Source of the DNA: Populus alba
Lineage: Eukaryota > Streptophyta > Magnoliopsida > Malpighiales > Salicaceae
NCBI RefSeq assembly: GCF_005239225.2
Contig: NC_133297.1
Span: 2,736,392-2,800,391 of the forward strand
DNA: 64,000 nt
Direction: 5' to 3'
Both the position numbers and the translations under genes were made by a program. How positions within the stretch are numbered: the stretch's first letter is position 1; each line of letters starts with the position of its first letter. The notes below the pieces were generated by a model. It did no database searches. It was not told the DNA's origin and was given only the letters and a program-made list of their open reading frames with translations. Of the stretch, positions 46,933 through 60,930 are shown one piece after another.

Positions 46933-49900
46933 TCAATGAATTACTGATCCGCTACTTGTTCCAAAGTCTGGTTTCTCTGTTTGTCTAACAACAAAGTGGT
47001 CAACGATTTTAACAGTGTTCAGTGGCTCTTGCTGAGCAACAGCTGCACTCCATTTGCTAGGGAACTTTCGATGGTGGCTCAGTTGCTGTGGCTGCTTCGG
47101 TTCTGCATCCCAATGAGGATCCAGTTTCCATTCCTTGGGGACCTGCACATTTAATCAAATAATCACAACGTTAAGACAGTTCTAACAGTGAGCTATGATG
47201 AGTGTTACTCCACAACAGATAAAAACAGAGGATGGTTAAACTACAAAACAGCCAACCAAACTGAATTTGTGAAGTTTAAGGTACCCTTTACTGAACACAA
47301 GCATGCACAGCCAAACATGTGCGTGCATGCGGGCACACACAGGAACAAAGCTACAGTCAACAGCATTTAACAAAATGCCATCATGACAGGCTAATAAACA
47401 TGACAGGAGAACCACTGCTGGAAAATCAAAACAGCATTAATTTCTTACCTTGTCAACTGCAAGGGTGAAAACCTCAAGATCACCATCTTTGTTGATGTGG
47501 AATCGTGTGAATGCCTTGTAGTTTGCAATTCGGAGAGATGAAAAGGCTTCATCAAAGTGCATATGAAGCCAGTTAATGCAGATGTATAGATAACTTCCAA
47601 AAACCAAAGAAACAACAGGTGTTGAGAAGACCCAGAAGTAGATAAACACGGAAGCATAATAAATGATAGCTCCCCCTCTTGACAGAGACTCCATCCCATT
47701 TTTGCAAATATTACTCCGCGAGACAGCCATGACCTGATAATGTCTCTCATGAATAAACACAACAGAATCATATTTCAGTGAGATGAAAAACATTTTTTTT
47801 TACCTCAGGAACATCGAAGGCAGACATGAGATACTTGATGCATGCTGGATAAAGGCCAAAAGTCCATTGTTCAATACGAGAACGGAGGCCAGTAGGATCT
47901 GGAAAGTGTTCACTCTCCACATATCGGTACCATTCATATAAAGTGTGATAGCCTGAAAAAGTCATAACTAGCACCTCTTACTCAATGACCATATAAAAAA
48001 ACAACTATTGGAGCTACAAAAACTGAATGTTCCTGCGATGTTAAAAAGGAAAATTTGAACCATTCACCAAAGAAACAGAAAGCATAACTTGCCTGAAGTT
48101 GCTAGCAGTTTATGCCTGATACATGTCTCAATGCCCAGTTCCAAAAGCAACATTAGAATTAGAGCAGCTGCCAGGTGGGAAGAAACATGGAGAATTCCAA
48201 TAACTGCCCGTTTCTTTCGAGAAACTTTGGGTGGGACAAATGCAATCGCCAAAATTAGCAACAGAATAGCACCAGTCATGGATACATAAGAGTGTTCTAG
48301 CACGTGCATAAAAACATTCCACACGGTGCCAAAGAAACTCCACAAGTGGCCGGAAAACGTATTGTCTTGCAAAATGTGGTCGAGCTTACACTAAAAATGA
48401 AGAGGAAAATCAGCCAACCATCAGCAATGTAGTGCAAGAGTCTCATGGGAAAAAATTATAATGCTTTATCTATCTAGGTAGTAGGTGTAACATAAAGGTA
48501 GCAACAACATTCTCATAACAGTGGCGGGGGTGCAAGATATTTCAAGCAAAAAGAAAACAAGAATGAAAGACATCGTAATTATCAGGGAAATGGGATCCAT
48601 ATGCTATCCTTCGGCTATTAGCATGGATCTGAAAAGTCAGAACACCATATCTTACTTGCCAGGCCATTGCAATCAAAACAAACCAGAACTTAGGGTAACT
48701 AGCATGAATCTGACTAACAGAAAGGACTAAACAGATGCATACCTGTGGAAACATAGAGAAACTCAACACAAAGTATATAAAGCCACCAATGATATCAAAT
48801 TGCCAGTTCTTCTTTCGAAACTTCAAAATATTACCCAAAGCAATCTGCAAAAAAAATTTGATTAAGGAGCTATAGCACAGAAAAAAAAAGGAAATTAAAG
48901 TTATATGTGACCATGGAGGAAAGAAAATTATTAGAAAATACATATGAAAAATCCAAAACTTACCCTGCTTGAATCTTCCAATGAAGGATATGCAGCCTTG
49001 TTTTCATATGAAGTTCCATACAATTTTTTGAAATTGCTAAAGACATGGGTGGGATGTAAAAAGGCACCACCACAACCATTTACAAGAAGATGTTGCACAT
49101 GGACTGGCCCATCAGCTGGAACAAATGAATGGCGCATATAATGATGCAAGTCCCCAGCCACTCGAATTTTACATCTTCCTTTCAAATAATCACATATCAA
49201 GTGTGAGACATTCTTTCCAGAAACATCATTCCAATACCAATCAAGAAGCCAATTTGGTTCGTGTGTAATAAGGATCACAGAGTCATTGTCTGCAACCTGA
49301 AATACAGATAGTAATTTAAAGATCCTAAAATATTCAGGAGAAGGGAATATAAAGAAACAATTAGCCTAGAGGTGGGTGAATACACAAAAAGAAATAGCTC
49401 TATCAAATTCTACTTGGTAAGACCAATTATCATGCCTGAACAATGAAAGAAGGGGCTGAATCAAAATCAATTACATTCACCTAGTCAGTGGCTCTGGAAA
49501 GGTATTTGATGGATTTTTTTTTTTCATCAAACATACTCAGAACAGCACCTCAAGTACAAGGAAGATGATGATGATAATGACAATGACAATAACAATGGTG
49601 CAGTGTTTTAAAATGGGAAACAGAAAAACAGCAACCCGGGTTGCAAATTTCGATATAGGGTCAAGTGTGAAAGATCAAATCAGGCATCTAACCCCCAAGA
49701 AGTAGGCACAAGATACTGCGATGGCTAAATTTTATTGGTTATCATTCTTAAATTAAGATTATTATAGAAGTGTAATGGGTGACCATCAGCCTTCACAGAG
49801 AATATTATGCCATCAACAGCTGCAAAATCACCAAAATCTTTCATCAAGATATACACTAGTTTCCAGGGGTGAATTGGATCACAAGCACAAATAGTTGCCA

Positions 49901-52900
49901 GAGTCTTTTGGCCCTGTGTTTAATGGACTTGAGCATGCACATTGAATGCATATTTGCTATTGTGACATGGAATTTCAAGTGCTATGCCAGACAATTTCAT
50001 CTCCTAATCTAGGGGTAAAATAAACAGCCTACACATGATAGCATCCTCAGTATTGAGATATAATGTCTCGTATGAATAATTGTCTAGCGAAAATGGCTAA
50101 GAAGGTCACTAACTTTGACACATGTGCTTGTCATATAATGTGACTTGCAGGCATGCCCAAAGGTTCTGTCCAAGTGTAATAATGCGTTTATCATATAAAT
50201 GCTTGAACTTGACACAGTTTAAGTCCGTGCATCTGGCCTCTTAAAGTTAATATATCAAACAAGTTAAAATGGATGTAAGGGTCAAGGGGAAAAACTCCAG
50301 CACTTGTTTAATTTTAGCTGCAGAACATATCAAAATGGGGACAAACATATCAAAATGGGGACAAAGGAAAAGAAGAAAGTACCTTCTCCTGTATCAGTTC
50401 TGCAAAGAATTTGAACTGGTACACATCAATATCATTGTGGAGTGCTAGATCAAGACCAAACACCCACCAACGTTTAGGGAGTTGCAGAGCAAAATAACTC
50501 TTCTTCTGGGGCATAAACCACCCACCCAACCAGCTCTTGTGACATATGTACCTCATGAAAGTATGAAGTCCATCAAACCAGTCTGCAAAGTTTAAAGCAA
50601 ACCATGAACTAAACCTTTCAATAAACTAGGGTCCACCACGAAAGATGTGATGGCAATTCAGTTTATGGGTAATTACAGCATAAAACAACTATTTGTGAGA
50701 CGAGCTGTTCTTGCAGAGGAAAAGAAATATGTAACAGAACTCATGCTGAAAATAAAACCAACCATGGTTTCCAGGAATGAGAAAGCACTGAGGTCCATCA
50801 TATTGTTTCAATTCAGCCACTCCATCAGGCAGCTCGGGCTTGTTTACAGCTATATGATCTTGTTTATAACAAGGCGGAGGCTGCAAAGCGTATTCGAAAG
50901 GACAAAACAAGCGTCTCTCATATGTGAAGGAGGACGGATTAGGATATCTACAATGAAAACATGAAATTATTAATTGAACAAATGAACAGGTATCAGTCAT
51001 GAAGAGCATAAATAAGTTAATGATCACATAAAACTAGGCATACATGCACAGCGCATATACTTAAATGGCATATGTTATCTTCTGATGGCCTCAACTATAA
51101 ATGAGTAATAAGCTCTGGAACATTACAGATTAGGGTGCTCTGGGGGGGAATACCAACCTAGTTAAACATCAATGCTACAGAAATGGAGGAAGATATATTT
51201 TGAGAGATTTTCAAAGTATATAACAAGTCTGCAAATTTCTAACGGCATAGTTTTAACAAGTTCATTTCAAGATTTAGACATCAGAATGATCTACACAGCT
51301 AGTGCAACATTCCATAAAGTTCATCCTGACAAGAAAGGATTCTAAAGAACTAATCTGTAAAGATGGATGCACAACCCCTGAAACACTTAAAACAGTCGTT
51401 GACAAAGTACAGTGCTAAACATTGATGGCCAACCAAAATGGATGCAGGCAAGGAGAGGCTGGTTTATTAGTGGGTGGTGGGTATAAAATGAAGGAACCAA
51501 TACAGGAATTGATGCCCAAAGCAAAGCGCAGCTTGAAGATTGATTCCTGGGCGTCATCAAAGTTAATGTGCTTATAAAGTAGGATATTAATATTTCGACT
51601 CAACTTAACTCCCAGGATTAGGGGTGGTAATTATAGAACCTAAAGCAATCAGTAGCATTTGACTTGAAATTGTGTTTTTACCTCTTAAGAGTCCATCAAC
51701 ATCAGGATATTCATTATTACTTGGTTAACCAAAGATTCAGAACCCTTGAAGCAGAACCTCAAATCAGGAGTCAGGACCATTAAAGTGGAGTGGATCAGAA
51801 CCATTAAAGAGATTCAAATCACAACACACCTATGAATCGATATAAAATGCTTGCCTCGTCAACTTTCAAGACCATTAAATTACGGTAAAAAATCATCCAA
51901 CAAAAATAAGGACTCTTTCACAGAGCTAGGTTGTATATTTTTGCTACCACGTCAACAACACAAGAAACACTTTCAACTTACGCAAGATCCCCTCCTATAA
52001 GAAGTAAGTTTCCACGCGGTAGGGAAAGCACAGAATCACCTCTAGTGACCTGAATAGAAGGCTGAGCAAGAAGTCTCGCAACTGTATAAGATGAGTTCCC
52101 ACCATCACCAGTATCAGCCATGAAGTCAAACCATAATTCATCCTTATCATTAAAATGATCATACAAAAGACCCTGTTGTGCTCCATCTTGAGCCCGGTTC
52201 ATAGCTGCCTGATGGTGCAGAAAAGGGAAAAAGAGACATCACTATACCATGAATGGAATTATGTTAATCATAGCTAGCATAACTCATATTATTTTTGAGG
52301 TTCATCAGAGAAAAATAAACAATTTATCTCAACAAGTACAGAAACAAAGCACATGTCAAAGAATACAATACTCAATGTGGAACTATACCTGCATCATACG
52401 CATGTCAAAACGGCCAACAAACACAGTTACCGATACCAAGAGGTCAAAGGCTGTCTTGAACAGATCCGCAGATGTTCTGAAACATGTAGCCAGTACAAAG
52501 CGAGAGCAAGAATTTCAAAAGTCTCTTTCAACTCATCTCCACTACCCAACCCATCAAGCAAGAAAAAAAATGTAGATGGAAACACATACCCAGAGTACCA
52601 AGGGACCATGTCCAAAAAATCAGGCTTCATTTGTTTCTTCTTTGACTTCTCATACTCTTCCACTGACAAGGGGTGAGTAAGAGCCCACCTGTTAGGCAGA
52701 AAACCATGAGTTTGGAAGAGAAACTAGACATCATAGTGGCACTACCAAAAACAGTAAATGCAACTCATTCATGTGATGGGACAATAATTCTCAAAAATAG
52801 AAATGTGTAACTGAATGGTGGCTACTAAAATGAGTGAGACGTAATGGAATCATGAAATCATTGTTGGTTTATGCTTCCTCTGCAAGCTCGTCAGAATAAA

Positions 52901-54710
52901 AATAAAGCAGGATAGCGTTGTGAATAACAAAAGAGCAGAATCAACTATCAAATGGCCAACATTATGAAATATTATGACAGGAAGGTTCTCAAATGACTAT
53001 TCAAGAGCATGTAAAATACCATAAAGACAATACAATGAACCTTGATGAAGCAGTTAGCACCTAAGTCAAAAGTACAATTAGCAGCATGGTTAGAAACTCA
53101 TCAGGATGACTTGTCCACACCTTATTGAAGAGAGGAAAAAAAAGAAAGGGCTACTGAAGCTACCAACTCAGGAAGTTCCAATAATAGGGCCATAAACCAA
53201 ACAAATAAATCAGAACATGGATGAAGAGAACATGTCATATTGTTATGATCTGCCAACACCAAAAGGGGGCATACAGTCAAGAAATTAAAATCCTCCTTGA
53301 CACCAATAGAAGATAACATGCATCCAAAAGTTAATCTAAAGATGACTCACTCTGTTAACCCCCTACATAATTGGCAATGTAAAAACCTATATATGATTTA
53401 CCGCCATAAAAAAGGACCATCCAATCAAGAAAAACAAAACTTGCCTCGATGCCAATAAATGATAATTAATGCATCATAAAGTTAATCTGAAGATCATCAC
53501 TTACCCTGTTGACCTTTCAACTACATAATTGGCAATGTAAAGACCTATGAATGTTGCCCACAGTGAATATAAGGGAGAAATTTCATCAGATGAACCAGCG
53601 CATCCACTTCCATTGCAACCTAACTGCAAAACACAAGATAACAGTGTTAATTAGAAGGATAAATGCTGGGGGGGGGGGGATGATGCATTCAAGATGTATA
53701 AAGGATGGAATTGAATATAGTCTTACTTCCCCATAAATAACCCACTTGGACAGAAGTGGATAATCACTAGCAGACCCAACTGGAGCAAACCAAGAAGAGC
53801 AGACTTGGTCTTTTAACTCATTCATTCGGAGGAATTTTGAAAGCCATGTGCTTCTCTCTTCTTTCTTCCAAAAAGAAAACCAACTAGAATACTTTCTTTG
53901 AGACGGTCTATCTCTCAAATTGGCAAGGTTACCACAGTGGCTATAAAACACACAGCAGGCCACACTGAGAACCTGTTTGAAAAATTAATCACATGAAAAC
54001 ACAGGTCAGAGCTTATATTAAAAGGAAAAAAGGCATGCATGATATGGACAAAGTACCAAATACACTTACTGCGCAGTTTTGGAGAATAGTCAAGATCGCT
54101 GGCCTCCTTCCGGCAACACGAGAAACGAGACCAATATACCACAGGCCAATAAAAATAATGTGGAAGACAAGGAGAAACAAAATTGAAGATACAGATATTG
54201 TCAAAAACAATGATAAATTCATCCTCATATCTACTCCCATCGACTGAAAACTAGGAAGATGATACAGAGTTGCAACTAAAATCCAGGCTATATACCTGTA
54301 AAGTAAATGTTCACAGACTATCAACATTTCAATTGTTGTGGTTGTTTAGCTACTAGATAAGCACATTTCTACAAAACAAAGAACAAAGGTTCCGTGATCA
54401 AGAGCACTTACCACCGACTGAAATTTGAATAGCTAGGTTTGATTGTCTTCCCCAAAAATGGCGATGAGAAGAAATAGAAGAAACCAAGGAGGCAAGCATA
54501 CATAGACCACCACTTAATATTATTGTCCAATTTTTCTATGAGAGTGTGCATGTTGTCCGAAGAAATGAAAAACAAACAACCCACAACAACAGCAATGATT
54601 GCATGCCGCGAATGCTCGTGCGGGTAAGGATATGTATGCGTCAAAATAGTCCTCACCCTCTCCATTCTAAGGGTTTCTAATAAACCAGTGGTCTGCTTAT
54701 CCGAGCCCAT
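46933..54710 (-). CDS. Multi-pass membrane calcineurin-like metallophosphoesterase
   Basis: Fifteen coding exons, high to low: 54,710-54,412; 54,295-54,070; 53,972-53,727; 53,623-53,505; 52,688-52,590; 52,476-52,389; 52,208-51,982; 50,947-50,763; 50,582-50,383; 49,296-48,964; 48,844-48,743; 48,390-48,093; 47,952-47,804; 47,733-47,449; 47,142-46,933. They join in frame to 1021 aa. Hydrophobic helices lie at about 38-55, 70-86 and 100-170, and again in the C-terminal third (about 690-900). The catalytic domain sits between them: GGDLAYP (431-437), GNHDWF (494-499), THEPNW (574-579) and GDLHHY (611-616). The usual first motif DxH is DTG (391-393) here. It should be a membrane-bound metal-dependent phosphoesterase; substrate unknown. 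Intron 12 uses a GC donor. Confidence 0.93.
53272..53551 (-). repeat. Imperfect tandem duplication of the end of exon 4
   Basis: Segment 53,272-53,393 resembles 53,430-53,551, offset by 158 bp. The second includes the true 3' end of exon 4 (coding YIANYV) and its donor. The first is a decayed copy inside intron 4 with YIANYV still readable and a weaker donor GTGAGT. No acceptor is kept, so it is probably a dead partial exon. Confidence 0.8.
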
Positions 54711-55195
54711 CACACAATCTCCCAGTAATTCACTCTTCTCAAATTTAATTCAAAGTAACAACTTGATGACACAAAACCAGCTTCACGATCCTGATTAAAA
54801 ATTAAACAAAAAAAAAACATTAAAGATTAAGGAAACAATCCTACGACGCAACACAACCTCGAGAAACACCAGAAAAACACAAAAAATAAAAAATAAAAAA
54901 CTGTTTGGATACTGAGAAAGAACAAAACAAGTTCTAATTGTACAATGAACCTCAATCTCTAATTTTACTCTGCAACCAAACAGAAAACTTAGGGTTTTAC
55001 CTCAAAATGAATATAGGAGGACTATGAACAGAACGAGAAAAAAATCTTCGATTAAATTCAGTTACAAACATAAATTCTTGAATAAAGAGAAGGAGGAGAG
55101 ATTACAAATACCTGAGAGAGGGAGGGAGAGAGATGAGAGAAGCGTGCAGGTGAAGCAAAATAAAAATATGAAGAGAGCTGATAATGCCTTAAACC
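54711..55195 (-). promoter_or_regulatory. 5' leader, leader intron and promoter side of the phosphoesterase gene
   Basis: On the minus strand an exon ends CTCTCTCAG at 55,112 with donor GTATTTGTAA, and an acceptor ending AATCAG lies before 54,790. This gives a 321-bp intron (54,791-55,111) in the 5' UTR. The leader is CT-rich (GAGAGAGGGAGGGAGAGAG on the plus strand at about 55,115), as often seen near plant start sites. This is inferred from splice signals only. Confidence 0.55.
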
Positions 55196-57099
55196 GACTT
55201 GGCATCTGAGAATGTCTGACTGGTACATATCAATGGCATATTCTCATCTTCTTTTTTTTTTTTTTTTTTTAAATACGAAATTATCAACAACACCAAACTA
55301 AACACGATTTTGACTTTTCTGTGTTTTTTTTTCTGTCTATTTCGAGAAAATGTCACCGAGATTCGGTTGTCTTGGTTCGATTAAGGTTTCCTTTGATAAC
55401 GTGGCTTGAGATTGTTTTTTAAAATTGTTTTTTTAATTGTGTTCTCATTTTTTTTTAATATGATACATTAAAAATTCAAAAAAAAATTATTTTTTACTAA
55501 GAAATATTTCTGTAAAAATATCTTGTACAGTGTTTAAATGTTTGGTTTGTAATTACAAGTTGAAAGATAATTGATAATTTTTTATCGAATAAAGTTTTAA
55601 GTAAAATACATATAATATCATGATGAATTAAAATATTTTTAGATTTATTATTCGAAAAAAAACACAAATCTCACTGTACCGCACAGCAATTGCAAATCGA
55701 ATCCCAAAAAACCTTTGTATTTTATTTTTATTTATTTATTTGGATTCTCTCGCTTTCTCTCGGTCACTTTGTTAGTTAATTTTGTAATGTTTTGAGCCAA
55801 ACCCACGTTCTATTTGAGGTGAACAATGACCGTTGGATTTTCTCCGTGTGAACAGCCGAAATGTTTTTAGTCGAGTGGACGGAGGGAACGTGGCTTTTGA
55901 TTCGAAAGCGAGATATAAATAGATTTTCTGGTCCATGATTTTGAAGGCACCTAAAATGAAACCGATCAGTTCCGGTGACAGAACGTGTCTGATTATCACT
56001 CTCTACCCTTTTCTTTTCTTTTCTTTTCTTTTCTTGGTAGTTGGGTCTGTATTTATAAGCCCATTGACTGCACCGGGCCGTGACTGGTTTCAGTTGGGAA
56101 AAATTATTCCCTTCACGTAAAAATAAAAAAAAAACTATAAAAGTTATTAATATTGAATAGAATAATAAAAATAGAAAAAAATAAAATTTCTAGATTGAAA
56201 ATAAAATAATATTAATAATTAAAAAAACTATATTTTAAAAAAACTTAGACATTGACCTCCTTGTGCTATTAAAAACTCATCATCAAATTTAGATTATTTG
56301 TGTAATAAAATCTTTTTGTTAAAAAATCATGATACACTATCAGAATATTCAACTTAACATTCTTCGACACATTTTTAATAAAGAAAAATTCGTATGATAT
56401 TGACTCAACCATAATTTTTCAAACCTGGTATGAAAGCATTTATGATCTTGACTAGTTACAGCAAGAAAATAATATTAATATTTTTTTTATTTTATTAAAT
56501 AATTAAAAATTTATAAAAATTAATTTACTATTAACCGAGCACTGAATATAAAAATCAATAAAAAGACCACAGTGAGCGATAGAATACAGTCGAGGGAATG
56601 GGCCCGAGACAGGGCCGCATGCCTGGGCCGATATCCTAGAATCGAACTCGCGAAGTTAAAGGGAAGTTTTTCTATATCTTTGTTATGGGTTCGCTAACAA
56701 AATCCGTTATAATTATTATATAATTATACTTGGACTATAAAACTAAACTCCACAGACATTAATTATACGGTCAAAAAGCAAATGATTTTCACGTTAATTA
56801 GATCAATTTTTGCGTCCCCCCCCCTCCCCAGTTACGGATAAAGACTAGTTATATGATCGCATGATACTATGAATTAATTTTTTTGTATAAAAAAAATAAA
56901 ATCTAAAAATACTAGGTATTTTTGCAAAGCTATAACTAAGAGTCTTGATTTTGGCTGCAACATCTGATTTAAGAGTAATATTTATAATATTAATAATAAC
57001 ATTAAACTTGCATGACCCAAGTTTAAGTGGGTCTGACTGCAATACCAGGCACAATAGCCTTGGATATGGGTCTAATTGCAAGGTTATATCATAAAAATA
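55196..57099. other. AT-rich intergenic DNA, no gene recognised
   Basis: Contains a T run at about 55,252-55,271, a (CTTTT)n run at about 56,008-56,033 and a C run at 56,815-56,826. The segment 55,740-56,110 is less AT-rich, with a TATAAAT-like box at 55,914, but no ORF of interest follows. Confidence 0.6.
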
Positions 57100-58210
57100 T
57101 GATAATTAAATAGATTAATTAAAAAAAACCAACAAAAAAAAACTAACAAAGAAAAAGAAAAAAATCCGAACTAACTGGGTCAATCCTTCAAATCAAGTTA
57201 ACTCGTCAAACCCTGGATTCCTATCATGAAAGTTTGATAACTAAATAAAAAAAAAAATTGATGGGTTGCCTAGAATTAACTGGGTTAACCCGTCAAACCA
57301 GGTTAACTCGTCAAACTCGAGATCCGTGTCATTAAAGTTTAATAACTAAATAGAAAAAAAAAACTCAACATTAACAAACTAAATTGAATGAAAAAAATTA
57401 ATTAAAAATTAAAAAACAAAACAAAAACAAACAAAATGCGTCAGCCTTTTCACTATGAACTACACAGTGCAATCCATAGTCAAAGACATAAAAAAAAAAA
57501 AAACTAAAGGCATCAGCTTATAACTAAATAGAAAAAAAAAATTAATATTAATGAACTAAATTAAATAAAAATATATTAATTAAAAAGAAGAAAAAAAACT
57601 TATAAGAAGAAAAAAAGCAAATGAAGAAGAAGAAAAAGAAAATCTAAATTAACTGACTTAACTCGTCAAACCTAAGATCCATGTCATGAAAGTCTGATAA
57701 CTAAATAGAAAAAAAAATTAATACCAATAACTAAATAAAAAAATAATTAAAAAAAAAACATCAACTTTTTTTCCGTGGACTGCACCGTGCAATCCACAAT
57801 GAAAGGCATGAAATGAAAAAAAAAAACTATGATGAAATAGAAACCTCTAATATCAAAATCATTATTAATTTAAGTCCATATCAGTCGTTCCCTACAATTT
57901 GCGTCATGAAAGTTTGATAACTAAATAGAAAAAAAATTGATGGGTTTACCCAGAATTAACTGGGTTAACCCGTTAAACCAAGTTAACCTGTAAATCCCAA
58001 GATACGTGTTATAAAAATTTGATAACTAAATAAAAAGAAATTTAATATCAACAAACTAAACTAAACAAAAAAAATTATTTAAAAAGAAAAAAAATTTCAG
58101 GTTAATTCGTCAAATCACTAACTCGTCAAACCCAGAATTTCTGTAATGAAAGTTTGACAACTAAATAAAAAAAATTAACATGAGCAAACTAAATTAAACA
58201 AAAAAATTCA
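57100..58210. repeat. Field of degenerate repeats
   Basis: A unit built from TCATGAAAGTTTGATAAC, TAAATAGAAAAAAA and GGGTTAACCCGTCAAACC recurs at least seven times, at about 57,226, 57,331, 57,513, 57,686, 57,904, 58,009 and 58,146. Spacing varies from 105 to about 220 bp. Two places also hold a near-palindromic CAGTGCAATCCA-type block (57,465 and 57,786). No ORFs. It may be a decayed satellite-like array or a transposon with internal repeats. Confidence 0.75.
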
Positions 58211-59964
58211 CTAAAAGAAAAAAACACAAAGAAAAAAGCAAAAAAAAAAAAGATAGTTCATGATTTTTAGTATATGTTATAATAATTATAATATAATAAT
58301 AATAGGGAAAACTAAAAGACATAGAGAAAGCTACAGCTTTTTCTCCACATCTTTTAGAGTATTCTATAATAAAAAAGGTTAATAAAGGTGAATTTAAATA
58401 AAAAAAATATTATTTTAATAAAAAATATTCAAAATAAAAAGATTCAGTATAATGTTTGGATTTTGATCGGCTCAGACTCGGATGAATCAAATCACGTGAA
58501 CAACATGAATTTTTTATAAAGTCAGTTGAATTTTTTTTAACTTCATACCAGTTTGAGCCGGTTAACTCTCGAGATTACCTTAGACTTCAAAACAATGCAC
58601 AAGAGAAAGTAGATGACTGGCTTTGTAGAAATCCTACGCAAGCCACGTGAGGTTTTCATATTGTGGATGTAAGCAGGTCCGTGGAGTATAAATTTTATTT
58701 GTTATTTGGTCCAACAGTATTTTTAAAAATAATGATTTATTTGATTTTTTAATAATTTTAATATAAAAAGATATTAATATATTTTTAAATAAAAATAACT
58801 TTAAAAAATAATTTTTATCGCAAAATGCTCTTTTGCTTTGTGACAAGTCAACCTCAAATTGTAGTACAAGGAGAGATTTCTGTCTATCATGAGATGTTTG
58901 AAATCTTAGCCTCTAAGATTTGTCATGGGTGTTCCTTCTTTTTCTTTAATAAAATCATGAATCCTTAATCAAGATCAACGAAAACAACCACATTATTTTA
59001 TGTACGATGTCCTTTAGGATATTTAATGAGGTATTAATTGTCATGTTCATAATTTTTTTTTTCAACAAACAATATTATATGTAAAGCGAGTCATGATTAC
59101 CTGCTTAAAAATATAATCATGGTTGTTTTAAAAGTATTTTTTTATATTAAAATATATTAAAATAATATATTTTTTATTTTTTAAAAATTATTTTTAAAAT
59201 TAATATATAAAAAAATTAAATATGTATATAAAAAAAAATTAATTTGAAACAACCGCTCTTTAGTACACATTCGGTGGAACATGTTTTGTATGTCAAACCT
59301 CAGACCACATTTTGCTGTTGGGCCTTAAAACAAATTCCATGACCAGGGCCGCGCCTTGCTAGCCCACATGTCAGCCCTTTTTATTTTATGCATGATTATT
59401 GAAATGATTCCGAGTTCATCTAGTTGAAAACTTAAATTGTATTTTTATTGGGTCAATTCATGAATATATTCAAAAAATAAAACATCTTTTTAATTAAAAA
59501 AATCAATTAATGCGCTTTAAACAAAATAAAAAATTTATTGAAATTGATATGAGTTAAATTAACAAATTATATATTGAATTATTAGGCAATTCTGGTTTAA
59601 TTTATTTTGTTAATAATATTTAACTGATTTAATTTTTAATTTAAAAAACTCGGTTCAAATCTCTTGATTATCAAGTTTACATGTCGTGATATGATAGATG
59701 AAATTCATAATTGTTGCTGAAAGAATACATTGTAACTCATGATTATCCACGAGTTCTGTGTACATGAATTGCTAATGGTATAATTTAGGGTAAAGCTAAT
59801 AAAAAAAAATAACTCAATTTTAAGTTGCATAGAAATATAAAACTTTTGCCACGTACCATGTCATGTAAAAAAATGGTTTATTTGGATTTCTTCACGCATG
59901 TTCAAGTGTTGATTCTTATGCTGTTGCCATGGATATCATGTTGTGATGATATATATTATACTTA
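58211..59964. other. AT-rich intergenic DNA with degenerate MITE remnants
   Basis: MITE-like AT-rich stretches lie at about 58,710-58,815 and 59,125-59,255, without intact ends. No gene seen. Confidence 0.55.
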
Positions 59965-60169
59965 GAGAGAGTTTGCAAATGTAGTTATACTCCTGTTTTC
60001 AAAAAAATTAAATTTTGAATTTGCTAAAAATTATTATTTTTATATGTTTTGGATCGTCTTGATGCGATAATTAATCTCAAAAATAATTTTAAAAAAATAT
60101 ATCATTTTGATGCATTTCAACATAAAATCATCTTAAAAAATAATCACAGCTATATTTCCAAACAGGCTC
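59965..60169. mobile_element. Tourist/Harbinger-type MITE with TTA target repeat
   Basis: 205 bp, with ends GAGAGAGTTTGCAAATGTAG and (reversed right) GAGCCTGTTTGGAAATATAG, flanked by TTA (59,962-59,964 and 60,170-60,172). Internal blocks TTTTGGATCGTCTTGATGCG and TGCATTTCAACATAAAAT match the family. Confidence 0.85.
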
Positions 60170-60895
60170 TTATTAGTAGTCCAATCTAACAATTTACTAC
60201 GGAAATTAAACTAAATTTGTTTTTTTATACCTCATCTATTTTTTAAAAAATCATATTTAACTGTCCTACCTATCTTATTCTCTCTGTATATTTTAAAAAT
60301 CATCATTTATTTGATTTTTTTTTCATTTCTTTTAGTTTTTCTAACAAAACCTTTTATAATATTTTTTTCTAAATGTTTCAATTTTTCTCGTTTATAAAAC
60401 AGTTAACGATTGCAGCTGTTTTTTTCCTTCCATATTGTGCATTATTTATTCTTAGATCAACATTTTTTTTTTGTCGAACCTGATCTTTTTCTTGAATACA
60501 CATAATTTACATTTAATTTGATACGAGAAAGAAATGTTAGAGGAGAAAGTCATCGCTTGGCTATTAAAATCTATTTATAAAAAGTAAAAATACTCATAAA
60601 TTCTCTAATCTACCATGAATAATTTGTTTTTTATTGGATCAAAGAGATGATTTTTTTATATATAATATATAAAAAATAACTTGAATTGTTCATATAGTTG
60701 CAGCAACATTTCAAATAAACCATAAATTTAAGCTGTTTGATAAAAATGAAAACGGGATTTACTGTTTATGGGTTCATTGTTTATTGCGTTGCAAACACAG
60801 GGCGAGAAGAAGCAGCTCAAAACTGTTTTTTTTGCAAACCATGTTACAACACAGTACCAAAGGTATGCAACTTGAACAGTGAAGACATGGAAGTG

Positions 60896-60930
60896 CAGAA
60901 GAAGAAGAAGAAGAAGAAAAGGAGGAGAAA
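60896..60930. repeat. (GAA)n-rich simple repeat
   Basis: About 35 purine-only bases, mostly GAA units, inside the 60,732-61,930 element. It gives the lysine-rich end of an otherwise unsupported ORF at 60,737-60,961. Confidence 0.9.
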
